The position numbers were made by a program, and so were the translations under genes. DNA of 53,603 nucleotides from Pseudomonadota bacterium (GTDB lineage Bacteria; Pseudomonadota; Gammaproteobacteria; Burkholderiales; Methylophilaceae), in assembly GCA_029569495.1 (NCBI GenBank), contig JAKQTB010000047.1, positions 1-53,603 on the forward strand, written 5' to 3'. Shown here piece after piece: positions 37,408-46,261 of the stretch. Within the stretch, counting starts at the first letter, position 1. Each line of letters begins with the position of its first letter. The notes under the pieces were generated by a model. That model did not search any database, was not told the origin of the DNA, and was given only the letters and a program-made list of their open reading frames with translations.

Positions 37408-37471
37408 CGAGAAAATTTTACGGTTCTGTGAGCCTTTATTTATAAGGCTTACAGAGCAGCTAAAAAGGGTT
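37408..37471 (-). repeat. Dispersed palindromic repeat, copy 7 (inverted)
   Basis: Read on the minus strand: AACCCTTTTTAGCTGCTCTG, arms CTGTAAGCCTT and AAGGCTCACAG, then TTTTCTCGA. A T-A pair replaces the common C-G pair. It sits inside the ccm gene series, between ccmF and ccmE. Confidence 0.88.
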
Positions 37472-37514
37472 GTGCTTTTTTTGACAATTTTTGAGTGTTG
37501 TTTAAACGCCAAAA

Positions 37515-37973
37515 TTACTTTGGCATCACCACGGTATTGCTTTGCGTTTGAGCTTGCTTTAATGCTTCCGCAGCCTCTGGCGGCATATAGTTTTCATCAT
37601 GCTTGGCCAACACTTCGCTGGCGGTAAACATGCCGTCTTCACCAAGTTTACCCTGCGCGACAACACCCTTGCCTTCTTTAAACAAATCAGGCAACACGCC
37701 TTTATAAAGTACCGGCACCGTTTTGGCCGTGTCTGTAATAACAAAGCGCACGCTCAAACCGTCTTCGCCACGTTTAAAGCTGTTTTCTTCTACCAATCCG
37801 CCTATTCGAAAACTGGTATTTTTTGGTACATCACCTTGTGCCGCTTGTGTTGGCGTATAAAAAAACACCATATTACTTTGAAACGCATTTAAAATCAGCA
37901 TTGCAGCTAGCCCAATTAAGCCTAAGCCAATACCGATAAGTATGAACCGTTTATGTCGTGCTTTTAATGCCAT
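37515..37973 (-). CDS. ccmE: Heme chaperone CcmE
   Basis: Protein of 152 aa with an N-terminal membrane anchor and an OB-fold periplasmic domain (FRIGGLVEENSFKRGEDGL). The covalent heme-binding His is H125 in LAKHDENYMPPE, with the nearby Tyr Y129. CcmE receives heme from CcmABCD and delivers it to CcmF. It lies 26 bp after ccmD. Confidence 0.94.
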   Translation of the reverse strand: MALKARHKRFILIGIGLGLIGLAAMLILNAFQSNMVFFYTPTQAAQGDVPKNTSFRIGGLVEENSFKRGEDGLSVRFVITDTAKTVPVLYKGVLPDLFKEGKGVVAQGKLGEDGMFTASEVLAKHDENYMPPEAAEALKQAQTQSNTVVMPK

Positions 37974-37999
37974 TATTTTTACACCTATATGTATGCTTG

Positions 38000-38167
38000 T
38001 TAATCATTCTGAGAAAGTAATCGCGTTAAACGCAAGGCTTCACTGCTCCGTTTACGCAAGGCTATGACTTCCCAAACCACACAAAGTGCCGTTAATCCAA
38101 AAGAAAACCACACATAAAATGCGTAACCGCCCATGTTAAAAAAAACAGACCAACTTTCCCACTGCAT
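38000..38167 (-). CDS. ccmD: Heme exporter protein CcmD
   Basis: Not in the ORF track (55 aa); found by reading the ccmC-ccmE gap. It begins MQWESWSVFFNMGGYAFYVW, has one membrane segment (about 15-36, YVWFSFGLTALCVVWEVIAL) and a basic tail (LRKRSSEALRLTRL). This layout is typical of CcmD, which holds CcmE to the CcmABC complex. Its start overlaps the ccmC stop (TAATG). Confidence 0.9.
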   Translation of the reverse strand: MQWESWSVFFNMGGYAFYVWFSFGLTALCVVWEVIALRKRSSEALRLTRLLSQND

Positions 38168-39060
38168 TATGCGTGATCCTTTAGTGACAATTCTTTAACC
38201 CAGCCAGAATTACGCTCGCGTTCTAAAATAATGCAACGCACACGAATGAGTGCCACAGCAATGGTGTACATCCAAAACGCAAGCGCCATTAAAATCATGC
38301 CTTCAAACATCGTAGCGGCCATTTTGGGTGCGGCGCCCATGTTAATGCTGGACCCTTGATGCAAAGTATTCCACCACTTAACTGAAAAATAAATAATCGG
38401 GATATTCACTGCACCGACGAGCGCTAATAACGCACCCGCGCGGTCAGCTTTGCGCGGTTCATCAATAGAAGCTTGCAATGCCATAAAGCCTAAATATAGA
38501 AATAGTAAAATCAGCTCAGAAGTTAAACGTGCATCCCACACCCAATAAGTGCCCCACATCGGCTTGCCCCAGAGTGACCCCGTTACCAGCGCCAGCAAGG
38601 TGAATATTGCACCCGTGGGCGCGAGCGCCTGCGCCATCATGGCTGAAAGTTTTGAATTTAGCGCCAATCCTACACCCGCCCAAAAAGCCATGGCTAAGTA
38701 AATCACCATCGACATCCAGGCCGCTGGCACATGCACAAAAATAATGCGGTAGGCTTCGCCTTGCTGGAAATCGGTCGGGGCAATCGCAAAGCTGATATAG
38801 AGGCCATAAATAACAAATACTACCGCCAACCAAGCAAACCACGGAATCATTCGCCCAGCAGTAGGGTAAAAGGTTTGCGGTGAGGCATGTTGATAAAAAT
38901 TATCTGAAAAGTAGGCAGATTGGCGCATCAGCACCGCCCCTAAGGCTAACAAGGCAACGTTCACACTGATGTATTTAAGACCGTGCGCAAAAAAAATCAG
39001 CGCAGCGGCACTTACCGCAATGATTAAGCCTAAGGCAAATATAATTTTCTTTAAACTCAT
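38167..39060 (-). CDS. ccmC: Heme ABC transporter permease CcmC, with an unusual N-terminal extension
   Basis: The ORF is 297 aa, longer than the usual 240-260. The core starts near TFYPTAGRMIPWFAWL and contains the WWD-like motif WGTYWVWDARLTSEL and FVHVPAAWMSM. CcmC loads heme onto CcmE. The first 45 residues form two extra hydrophobic stretches (KKIIFALGLIIAVSAAALIF and SVNVALLALGAVL). Translation could instead begin at the internal ATG at 38925 (MRQSAYFSDNFYQ), which has AGGGG about 9 bases upstream. Identity is firm; the start is uncertain. Confidence 0.9.
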   Translation of the reverse strand: MSLKKIIFALGLIIAVSAAALIFFAHGLKYISVNVALLALGAVLMRQSAYFSDNFYQHASPQTFYPTAGRMIPWFAWLAVVFVIYGLYISFAIAPTDFQQGEAYRIIFVHVPAAWMSMVIYLAMAFWAGVGLALNSKLSAMMAQALAPTGAIFTLLALVTGSLWGKPMWGTYWVWDARLTSELILLFLYLGFMALQASIDEPRKADRAGALLALVGAVNIPIIYFSVKWWNTLHQGSSINMGAAPKMAATMFEGMILMALAFWMYTIAVALIRVRCIILERERNSGWVKELSLKDHA

Positions 39061-39069
39061 AGGTTTTTA

Positions 39070-39738
39070 TTACTCTACAGAAATGCGTAAGGCCGCAGCC
39101 GTTGCCAGTGGCGCAAGCACCACAGCCAAGAGCGAAATTGCTGCCAACAAAGATAAATGCGCTTGTGGACTCATCCCATGCTGGCTGGCAGACACTGCCA
39201 GCGAGCCAAATATCAGCACAGGAATATACAGCGGCAACACCAACAATGCAACCAATAAACCACTGCCGCGTGCGCCCAAAGTCAGCGCGGCGCCAATAGC
39301 GCCTATCAGGCTAAGTGCGGGTGTACCCAGCAAGAGTGAAACCACCAAAATGCCAATCGCTTCGCTTGGCAATGCATATTGCAAACCAATCATCGGCGCA
39401 AGCAACACCACTGGCAAACCGCACACCAGCCAATGCGCCAAAATTTTGGCCGATACCAACAATGATAAAGGCTGAGGTGATAATAACATCTGCTCTAAAG
39501 CGCCGTCGGCAAAATCTGCCGCAAACAGCCTCGATAATGAAATCATGCCTGCTAGCAAGGCCGCTACCCAAAGCACTCCAGGTGCAATCGTACTTAAAAT
39601 GGCTGAATCCGAACCAACACCCAACGGAAACAAGCTAGACACAATGACAAAGAAAAACAAAGTCGTCGCAATGTCTGACCGCCTGCGGTACGCCTGCAGT
39701 AAGTCCCGCGTTAAAACAGTCAACCACGCGCCATTCAT
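39070..39738 (-). CDS. ccmB: Heme exporter protein CcmB
   Basis: Protein of 222 aa with six membrane segments. The start MNGAWLTVLTRDLLQAYRRRSD, the GALEQMLLSPQPL motif and the LLLGTPALSLIGAIGAAL stretch are typical CcmB. It is the permease of the CcmAB ATPase needed to release holo-CcmE. It overlaps ccmA by an ATGA junction. Confidence 0.93.
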   Translation of the reverse strand: MNGAWLTVLTRDLLQAYRRRSDIATTLFFFVIVSSLFPLGVGSDSAILSTIAPGVLWVAALLAGMISLSRLFAADFADGALEQMLLSPQPLSLLVSAKILAHWLVCGLPVVLLAPMIGLQYALPSEAIGILVVSLLLGTPALSLIGAIGAALTLGARGSGLLVALLVLPLYIPVLIFGSLAVSASQHGMSPQAHLSLLAAISLLAVVLAPLATAAALRISVE

Positions 39739-40352
39739 TTGCTTAACCTCAACGTTTGCGTATGTTTTGCGTTAACAGTAACATCTTGATGGGTGGTGAG
39801 TATGGCCATGCCACCTTCGGCAATATGCTCGCCTAACCTTGTGGCCAACACTTCAACGGATGCCACATCCAATGCGGCAAATGGCTCATCTAAAATCCAC
39901 AATGAAGTGTTAGCCAGCCATAAACCGGCTAACGCAACGCGACGCTTTTGGCCTTGTGAAAGCACACGTGCGGGCAAATAGGCGCAACGCGCAATGCCTA
40001 TCGCCGTAAGTGCTGCCATTGCGGCTTGCTCACTTGCTTCAACACCTGCTAACCGTGCATTGGTCTGCAAATTTTCCAGCGCGGTGAGGTCGTCCTTTAA
40101 GCCATTTAAATGGCCAAGGTAGGTGAGATTGGATAAATACTGCTCAGCATCTTCTTTAATTTTCTTGCCATTCCAAAACACTGCGCCTTCTTCGGGAGTC
40201 AGCAAACCGCATAGCATGCGCAATAAACTACTTTTTCCACTGCCGTTTTCACCTAATACATACAACAAACCACCCGCATTAAGTTCAAACCCAACATTTT
40301 TGAACAGCAAGCGATCCCCGCGTAAACAGGCTAAACCCTGCGCAACTAACAT
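39735..40352 (-). CDS. ccmA: Heme exporter ATP-binding protein CcmA
   Basis: ABC ATPase of 205 aa. Walker A is GENGSGKSS (about 34-42), the signature LSQGQKRRVALAGLWL, and Walker B SLWILDEPFAALD. The LSQGQ signature and short length are characteristic of CcmA. It powers release of heme-loaded CcmE. It is the first gene of the ccmABCDE series, 70 bp downstream of tcdA. Confidence 0.93.
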   Translation of the reverse strand: MLVAQGLACLRGDRLLFKNVGFELNAGGLLYVLGENGSGKSSLLRMLCGLLTPEEGAVFWNGKKIKEDAEQYLSNLTYLGHLNGLKDDLTALENLQTNARLAGVEASEQAAMAALTAIGIARCAYLPARVLSQGQKRRVALAGLWLANTSLWILDEPFAALDVASVEVLATRLGEHIAEGGMAILTTHQDVTVNAKHTQTLRLSK

Positions 40353-40422
40353 GGTTTAAAGAACCCTGCGCAGGATAATAAATTTAAATTAAGCAAGGAC
40401 GAAATCATGAAGGGTAATTGTA

Positions 40423-41220
40423 TCATTCTCGATATTGACCACCAACTAAGGCAATCGCTTGAAGTAGTAATCCAGCTGCTGCAAAGCCAAATGGCGCGGT
40501 AACGCATACACTTGAGCCATAGCCCGCACAATTTAAGCCGGTGATGCCAACGTCCTCTGTATCACAAACACCTTCAGGTTTAATCACAGACTCATCGGAA
40601 TACACACACAACACGCCAAATTTTGAGGTTTTACCTGAAGTCGCTTTGGCAAAGCCATACTCGCGGCGTAGCAAGTTGCGCACTTTTGCCAGCAATTTAT
40701 CGTGGCTCACCACACTTAAATCGGCTTGTTTGATATGCGTGGCGTTTAATCGCCCACCTGCCGCCCCTGTCATCACCAAAGGAATGGCATTTTTTTTGCA
40801 AAAATCCGCAATGGCTGCTTTGGCTTTGGCGTCATCAATGCAATCGATAACCCCGCTATAAGGCTGATTCAATAGTGTCGCGATATTCTCAGGGCTGACG
40901 AAATCTTCAATTTGAATCACCGTTGCATGCGGGTTTATCTGCTTGATGCGCTCAGCCATCGCAGTAACTTTTGCTTTGCCAAACGCGCCATCCAACGCGT
41001 GTAATTGACGATTCACATTAGACTCCGCAATATTATCCAAATCAATCAAAGTAATCGTGCCAACCGCATTGCGCGCCACGGCTTCTGCTGCCCATGAACC
41101 CACGCCGCCGATACCAATAACGCAAATATGTGCAGCTTGCAAGTTGGCCAAGCCATCTGCGCCATAAAGCCGCGCAACGCCGCCAAAACGGCGGCCAATA
41201 TCAATGGTCAAAGCTGTCAT
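40423..41220 (-). CDS. tcdA: tRNA threonylcarbamoyladenosine dehydratase TcdA
   Basis: E1-like enzyme of 265 aa. The ATP-binding motif is GIGGVGSWAAEAVARNAVG (about 36-54), followed by LIDLDNIAESNVNRQ. The C-terminal region has DVGITGLNCAGYGSS. It converts t6A37 in ANN-decoding tRNAs to the cyclic form ct6A. It is transcribed toward ccmA and is separated from acpS by repeat copy 8. Confidence 0.9.
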   Translation of the reverse strand: MTALTIDIGRRFGGVARLYGADGLANLQAAHICVIGIGGVGSWAAEAVARNAVGTITLIDLDNIAESNVNRQLHALDGAFGKAKVTAMAERIKQINPHATVIQIEDFVSPENIATLLNQPYSGVIDCIDDAKAKAAIADFCKKNAIPLVMTGAAGGRLNATHIKQADLSVVSHDKLLAKVRNLLRREYGFAKATSGKTSKFGVLCVYSDESVIKPEGVCDTEDVGITGLNCAGYGSSVCVTAPFGFAAAGLLLQAIALVGGQYRE

Positions 41221-41263
41221 TTTTGAATAATAAAAGTCTTAAAAAGTAACGTATTTTTAATAC

Positions 41264-41329
41264 AAACCTTTTCATCACCTCTGCAAGCCTCTTAAAGTAA
41301 GGCTCGCAGAGGCATTGTTTTCTCTCGGG
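41264..41329 (+). repeat. Dispersed palindromic repeat, copy 8 (diverged)
   Basis: Left end AAACCTTTTCATCACC, arms CTGCAAGCCT and AGGCTCGCAG, loop CTTAAAGTA, right end TTTTCTCTCGGG. It has the most altered loop and left flank, yet retains the stem. It lies between tcdA and acpS. Confidence 0.85.
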
Positions 41330-41376
41330 CGTTTTTTGCTGCTTTTAAAATGAATATTTAAGGCAAAATTTGTAGT

Positions 41377-41760
41377 TCAATTTGTGCTTTCTAACACCAC
41401 AAACGCAGCGGCTAAATTTTTTTCATCACTGATACTGATGTGCGTTTTTGTGATGTCTTTAGCTTGCAAAAAAGCTTGCAATTCATTCGCCAACACCAAA
41501 ATGGGCTTGCCTAAATCATCGTGCGAAACTGCAATATTTTGCATGGTGGCTGGTGAACGCAAACCTGTGCCTAACGCTTTAGAAAAAGCTTCTTTTGCAG
41601 CAAAACGTTTGGCTAAAAAACGTGGTTTAATATTTGAATCCATATAACTTTTAAACTCACTTTCAGCCAAGATGCGTTTCGCTAAGTCATCGCCAAATTG
41701 GTTGATCGAGGCTTCTATTCGCGCCACTTCTACAATATCCGTGCCAATGCCGTAAATCAT
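41377..41760 (-). CDS. acpS: Holo-[acyl-carrier-protein] synthase AcpS
   Basis: Protein of 127 aa. The metal-binding motif is GIGTDIVEVARIE (Asp near residue 8), and the second motif is RFAAKEAFSKALGTG. It transfers 4'-phosphopantetheine from CoA to ACP. It follows pdxJ by 3 bp, the usual proteobacterial pairing. Confidence 0.94.
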   Translation of the reverse strand: MIYGIGTDIVEVARIEASINQFGDDLAKRILAESEFKSYMDSNIKPRFLAKRFAAKEAFSKALGTGLRSPATMQNIAVSHDDLGKPILVLANELQAFLQAKDITKTHISISDEKNLAAAFVVLESTN

Positions 41761-41763
41761 GGC

Positions 41764-42492
41764 TTAATTAGGAGAAAACTCTTTAATTAACGCTTTCATC
41801 TCGCGCACCGCATTATCCCAACCCACAAATAATGCATGCGCAATAATGGCATGGCCGATATTCAGTTCTTCAAATCCGTACATCTTAGCAATGTGGTGCA
41901 CGTTGTGATAATGCAAACCATGCCCAGCATTCACCACCAAATGCGCATCTTTAGCGTGATGTAGTGCAATTTCAATACGCTTACGTTCTGCATCCTGCAG
42001 AGCATCGGTGTGCGCATCTGCAAAAGTACCTGTATGCAGTTCAACGACTGGTGCGCCTGTTTTTACCGCTGCATCAATTTGTGCCAAATCGGGCGCAATA
42101 AATAGCGATGTACGAATACCTGCATCACCTAATCTTTGCACGGCCTTTTTTACTTTATCAAAGTGACCGATGACATCCAAGCCACCTTCCGTCGTACGCT
42201 CCTCGCGGCGTTCTGGTACTAAGCAAACATCTTGCGGTGCAACCTTTAGGGCAATTTCAATCATCTCGTCCGTCACCGCGCATTCGAGATTCATTTTAGT
42301 TTGCAGCAATGGCCGCAAGGCAAAAATGTCTGCATCTTGCATGTGGCGGCGGTCTTCACGTAAATGTAGGGTAATGCTATCCGCGCCAGATTGCTCAGCG
42401 CGAAGCGCGGCCTGAACTACACTGGGATATTTCGTTCCGCGCGCCTGACGTATAGTGGCTACGTGGTCTATATTGACACCTAATTTAATCAT
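41764..42492 (-). CDS. pdxJ: Pyridoxine 5'-phosphate synthase PdxJ
   Basis: About 242 aa from [20 protein letters not shown] at 42492, chosen over the TTG-led track start because AGGG lies 9 bases upstream and the family N-terminus begins there. Conserved [18 protein letters not shown]-like [11 protein letters not shown] and [12 protein letters not shown] are present. It condenses aminoacetone phosphate-type substrate and deoxyxylulose phosphate to PNP. Its cofactor product serves the many PLP enzymes in the window. Confidence 0.94.
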   Translation of the reverse strand: MIKLGVNIDHVATIRQARGTKYPSVVQAALRAEQSGADSITLHLREDRRHMQDADIFALRPLLQTKMNLECAVTDEMIEIALKVAPQDVCLVPERREERTTEGGLDVIGHFDKVKKAVQRLGDAGIRTSLFIAPDLAQIDAAVKTGAPVVELHTGTFADAHTDALQDAERKRIEIALHHAKDAHLVVNAGHGLHYHNVHHIAKMYGFEELNIGHAIIAHALFVGWDNAVREMKALIKEFSPN

Positions 42493-42493
42493 C

Positions 42494-43216
42494 TTAAAAA
42501 CCCTGTAAATCAATTAAAAGTTGCCGCGTGTGTAAGGGTTTATCACCCAAGTAATGGGCTAATAAATAGCGCATGAGCTGCTTACTTTGCGCTTGCGTCA
42601 GGCTATTCTGGTAATTATCTTTCGCCATATCCAATAACGTACTTCCACTTAACTGTACGCCATTATGATTTTCATGTGGCGCTCTCGCACCAAATTCAGC
42701 TTCATAGCGATATTGCTTACTGGCTGAAATCACTTCCCCATGTTCATCTGCAATTAGCGGCACGGCATAGCCCAACTCTTGCAATAGTTTAAGCTCAAAG
42801 CGGCGTAGATGTGTAGCCAAATCAGTTGATTTACTTAACGTACTTAGTGTTGTTTGATAATAATCAAACAGCGCTTCGTGCGCATCTTCACGGGGGAGTA
42901 AACGCAACAAAAGCTCATTCATGTAGAAACCGCACATCAGGGCTTCACCTTGTAAATTAACTAGGCCATGCGCCCAATCCAAACTATGCAGTGTTTTTAA
43001 CTCATTCTTACCTGACCATGTGCCAGATAAAAGCTGAAATGATTGCAACATGCCGCGCATTGCAGACCGTGGCCGGCGCGCACCTTTTGCAACTGCTGCA
43101 ACACGGCCAAACTGCTGGCTAAAGAGCTCTACAACTAAACTGGTTTCTTTAAACGGATAGCTGTGCAACACATACACGGATTGATTATCTTGACGAAGGT
43201 TGCTTGCTAACGCCAT
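42494..43216 (-). CDS. recO: DNA repair protein RecO
   Basis: Protein of 240 aa with an N-terminal OB fold ([34 protein letters not shown]) and an alpha-helical C-terminal part containing [15 protein letters not shown]. RecO helps RecR load RecA on gapped DNA. The conserved zinc cysteines seen in some RecO proteins are not evident here. Its order era-recO-pdxJ is standard for beta- and gammaproteobacteria. Confidence 0.92.
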   Translation of the reverse strand: MALASNLRQDNQSVYVLHSYPFKETSLVVELFSQQFGRVAAVAKGARRPRSAMRGMLQSFQLLSGTWSGKNELKTLHSLDWAHGLVNLQGEALMCGFYMNELLLRLLPREDAHEALFDYYQTTLSTLSKSTDLATHLRRFELKLLQELGYAVPLIADEHGEVISASKQYRYEAEFGARAPHENHNGVQLSGSTLLDMAKDNYQNSLTQAQSKQLMRYLLAHYLGDKPLHTRQLLIDLQGF

Positions 43217-43234
43217 GCTTTCACTTATTGCGAA

Positions 43235-44128
43235 TTAGTAACCCAAGCTTTTCAGCGCACGTGCATTATCAGCCCAGCCGCCTTGTACTTTTACCCATGT
43301 TTCCAAGTAAACCTTACCACCAAAAAGCTTTTCCATATCTTGGCGGGCTTCGGTGGATATTTGCTTCATTTTTTCGCCATTTTTTCCAATCAACATGGGT
43401 TTTTGACTGTCTTTATCCACAATAATCGCAGCAAAAATTCGGCGCAATTTACCTACCACTTCAAACTTTTCAATTTCAACTGCTACTGCATAAGGTACTT
43501 CATCGCCTAGCAATCTAAAAATCTTTTCACGAATCAGCTCCGCGGCTAAGAACCGTTCGTTTTTATCGGTAAGTTCATCTTCACCATACACCGCTGGCTG
43601 TTCAGGCAAGTATTTGCGGGTAGTTTCAAGCAGCTCTTCTAAATGCAATGATTTTTTTGCACTTACCGGCACAATGCCGACAAATGGATGCAACAAATCA
43701 AAGTCTTGAATCAATGGTAGCAAATTATTTTTGTCGCCCATCAAATCCGCTTTATTCACCACCAAGATCACGGGTTTATCTTTAGGTAGCAGTGCTAACA
43801 CCTTTTCATCCGCTTCACCCAATTTCATGGGTTCAATCACAAACAGCACGACATCGACTTCGGTCAACACTTGTGTCACTGTTTTATTTAAACCTTTATT
43901 TAAGGTGTTAAGATGTTTTTGCTGAAAGCCAGGGGTATCTACAAACAAAAACTGCGTGTCATCCGTTGTATGAATACCAAGTAAGCGATGTCGGGTAGTT
44001 TGCGCCTTACGCGAGGTAATGGCTAATTTCATCCCTAAAATATGATTAAGCAAAGTCGATTTTCCCACGTTGGGACGACCGACAATGGCTACGGTACCGC
44101 ATTTAAATCCAACTGTGGTTTGAGTCAT
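43235..44128 (-). CDS. era: GTPase Era
   Basis: Protein of 297 aa. G1 is GRPNVGKST, G3 DTPGFQ, G4 NKAD and G5 SAKK. A C-terminal KH domain has AIIVDKDSQKPMLIGKNGEKM. Era binds the 3' end of 16S rRNA during 30S assembly. It lies 27 bp after rnc. Confidence 0.95.
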   Translation of the reverse strand: MTQTTVGFKCGTVAIVGRPNVGKSTLLNHILGMKLAITSRKAQTTRHRLLGIHTTDDTQFLFVDTPGFQQKHLNTLNKGLNKTVTQVLTEVDVVLFVIEPMKLGEADEKVLALLPKDKPVILVVNKADLMGDKNNLLPLIQDFDLLHPFVGIVPVSAKKSLHLEELLETTRKYLPEQPAVYGEDELTDKNERFLAAELIREKIFRLLGDEVPYAVAVEIEKFEVVGKLRRIFAAIIVDKDSQKPMLIGKNGEKMKQISTEARQDMEKLFGGKVYLETWVKVQGGWADNARALKSLGY

Positions 44129-44155
44129 TTTTAACGTTTTCTCATCTCTAATGTT

Positions 44156-44872
44156 TTATTTCTTAGGTTTTCTAATACTCAGTTGTTCTACTTGCTGCAT
44201 GGCTAGCTGAGCAGCTTTTTGCTCAGCGATACGACGGCTCGTGCCTTCGCCTACGGTACGAATATCTAACTTTTGAATAAAACACTCCACCACAAATATT
44301 TGTGCATGCGCTTCACCACTCGTCTGCACAACGGCATATTCTGGCACCGCAATTTTTTTACTTTGCAAAAACTCTTGCAGTAAAGACTTAGGATCTTTAT
44401 CAATGACTTTTGGGTCAATGGTGCTGAGCTTTTCAGCATACAGGTCAAGTACTAGCGCTTCTGCCGCCACAAAGCCGCCATCAAGATAGGTAGCACCGAT
44501 GATAGCCTCTAACGCATCCGCTAAAATTGAAGGCCTGCGCCAGCCAGCGCTTTTGAGTTCGCCTTCGCCCAGTTTGAGTGCATCACCTAACCCTAGTGAT
44601 AGGGCAATTTCACAAAGAGTGGCCTCTTTCACAAGTTGTGCACGTAAACGACTTAAATCGCCTTCATCCAGGGTCTGAAAGCGCTGATAAAGCTGGTTGG
44701 CGATAATAAAATTAAGTGCGCCATCGCCTAAAAACTCTAATCGCTCGTTATTTTTACCGCTATAACTACGGTGCGTGAGTGCCTGACTTAACAGATTTTC
44801 ATCTTCAAATTGATGTTTTAGGCGTTTGGCTAACAACTGTAGAGTCATGCGGGGTATATCAGGTGCTTGCAT
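44156..44872 (-). CDS. rnc: Ribonuclease III
   Basis: Protein of 238 aa. The catalytic signature NERLEFLGDGALNFII is near residue 40, a second acidic cluster is in LADALEAIIGATYLDGG, and a C-terminal dsRNA-binding domain ends in EGTSRRIAEQKAAQLAM. It cleaves double-stranded RNA, including rRNA precursors. The start at 44872 overlaps the DUF4845 stop (TAATG); MTLQLLAKRL eight codons later is an alternative. It could act on transcripts of the long hairpin repeats described here, which is speculation. Confidence 0.94.
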   Translation of the reverse strand: MQAPDIPRMTLQLLAKRLKHQFEDENLLSQALTHRSYSGKNNERLEFLGDGALNFIIANQLYQRFQTLDEGDLSRLRAQLVKEATLCEIALSLGLGDALKLGEGELKSAGWRRPSILADALEAIIGATYLDGGFVAAEALVLDLYAEKLSTIDPKVIDKDPKSLLQEFLQSKKIAVPEYAVVQTSGEAHAQIFVVECFIQKLDIRTVGEGTSRRIAEQKAAQLAMQQVEQLSIRKPKK

Positions 44873-45279
44873 TAAAGCTTGCTGTCGGTGGATGTCTCAA
44901 AATCCATAAGCACACTGACATTGCCAAAGAGTGGTGTCACCACACGATACCTCGCAGTAACCGTTGTATCACCACTCGCATTTTTACCGATTTCTAAATC
45001 TTTACCCCTAATTACAGTGACATAGCCAGTATCAGCACGGCGATCAAAAGAAGCGGCGATTTCATTTTTGCTCATATTGCCCACTTCTTGCTTCATCGCG
45101 CGAATAATCGTTTTAACTGAAAAATACTCCTGATAGGCAGGAAACATCTTCATGGCAATCAGCGCCACAAAAACAATCATACCTCCTACAAACATCATGC
45201 CTAGGAGCGTTGCACCTGCCTGTTTTTTTACTGGTAACGATTGTAAAAACTGTTTCTGAGTATTGATTTTATTTAACAT
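44872..45279 (-). CDS. DUF4845 family membrane protein
   Basis: Protein of 135 aa with one membrane segment (about 23-45, GATLLGMMFVGGMIVFVAL) that resembles a type IV pilin-like N-terminus, and a small extracytoplasmic domain. DUF4845 genes are found between lepB and rnc in betaproteobacteria, as here. Function unknown. Confidence 0.88.
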   Translation of the reverse strand: MLNKINTQKQFLQSLPVKKQAGATLLGMMFVGGMIVFVALIAMKMFPAYQEYFSVKTIIRAMKQEVGNMSKNEIAASFDRRADTGYVTVIRGKDLEIGKNASGDTTVTARYRVVTPLFGNVSVLMDFETSTDSKL

Positions 45280-45324
45280 AAAGCCTCCCTGAAGATGAAG
45301 TTATCCATTTAAACACTAAAGAAA

Positions 45325-46236
45325 TTACTGCACTGATTTTCCGATTCTAGAACCTTGGTCGAAATTCATCCAAATAAAAAATGCCTTACCCACTAAATTA
45401 TGCTCTGGTACAAATCCCCAGACACGACTATCTGAACTATTGTCGCGATTATCACCCATCGCTAAATAATGTCCAGCAGGCACAGTAATCTCTTCATCGT
45501 TGGCAAACTTTGCACCGATAGAATCATGTTCGTAATTTCCAACCCAGTCATTATTGAGAATCTCATGGCTCACCTCCCCCAATTTTTCTCGATATTGTGT
45601 TGCTGTGACCATATTTAACCCTGCGCTCACATAATTGTATTGACCAACCTCATTGAGTTCAAGCAACTGACCGTTAATGGTGAGCCTTTTGTTTTGATAC
45701 CGAATTTTATCCCCCGGCAGCCCCACCACTCGCTTAATATAGTCAATAGAAGGGTCTGGTGGATAATGAAACACGAACACATCTCCACGTTTTGGATGAT
45801 TCACCTCAATAAAGGTATTGTTCAAGACTGGTACACGCAAACCATAGTGAAATTTATTCACCAGAATAAAATCACCTGCCAAAAGCGTTGGCATCATCGA
45901 CCCTGATGGAATTTTAAAAGGCTCCACGATAAAAGACCTTACAAAAAATACCACCAAGATCACGGGGAAAAAACTTCTGGCATACTCTACCACTTCAGGG
46001 TATTCACCGGCATTTTCTCGTTTTGCCTTAAAGAACAAACTGTCCACCAGCCAAATGACCCCGGTTAACACCAACATCAACAGCATGAATAAGGCAAACG
46101 GGATGATACTGGTTGCCGTAAGCAACAGCCCCAACAAACCTGCCACAGAAAACAAAAATAAGCCTACGGTGAGCTTGCGCTGTATCAACAAGATTAAGCA
46201 AAAAAGCATTAACCCTAGAACCAAATAAACAATCAT
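45325..46236 (-). CDS. lepB: Signal peptidase I
   Basis: Protein of 303 aa. Three or four N-terminal hydrophobic segments are followed by the catalytic domain. The nucleophile is in IPSGSMMPTL (S113), the general base Lys in YIKRVVGLPGD (K168), and the late motif GDNRDNSSDSR is complete. It removes signal peptides at the periplasmic face, including those of the exported proteins here. It follows lepA by 25 bp. Confidence 0.95.
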   Translation of the reverse strand: MIVYLVLGLMLFCLILLIQRKLTVGLFLFSVAGLLGLLLTATSIIPFALFMLLMLVLTGVIWLVDSLFFKAKRENAGEYPEVVEYARSFFPVILVVFFVRSFIVEPFKIPSGSMMPTLLAGDFILVNKFHYGLRVPVLNNTFIEVNHPKRGDVFVFHYPPDPSIDYIKRVVGLPGDKIRYQNKRLTINGQLLELNEVGQYNYVSAGLNMVTATQYREKLGEVSHEILNNDWVGNYEHDSIGAKFANDEEITVPAGHYLAMGDNRDNSSDSRVWGFVPEHNLVGKAFFIWMNFDQGSRIGKSVQ

Positions 46237-46261
46237 TTGTGTTTAATCCTTACTTTCTAAA

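Noticed and set aside
38516-38842. Cys-rich 108-aa minus-strand ORF
   Set aside because: It is an alternative frame of ccmC, whose frame carries all family motifs.
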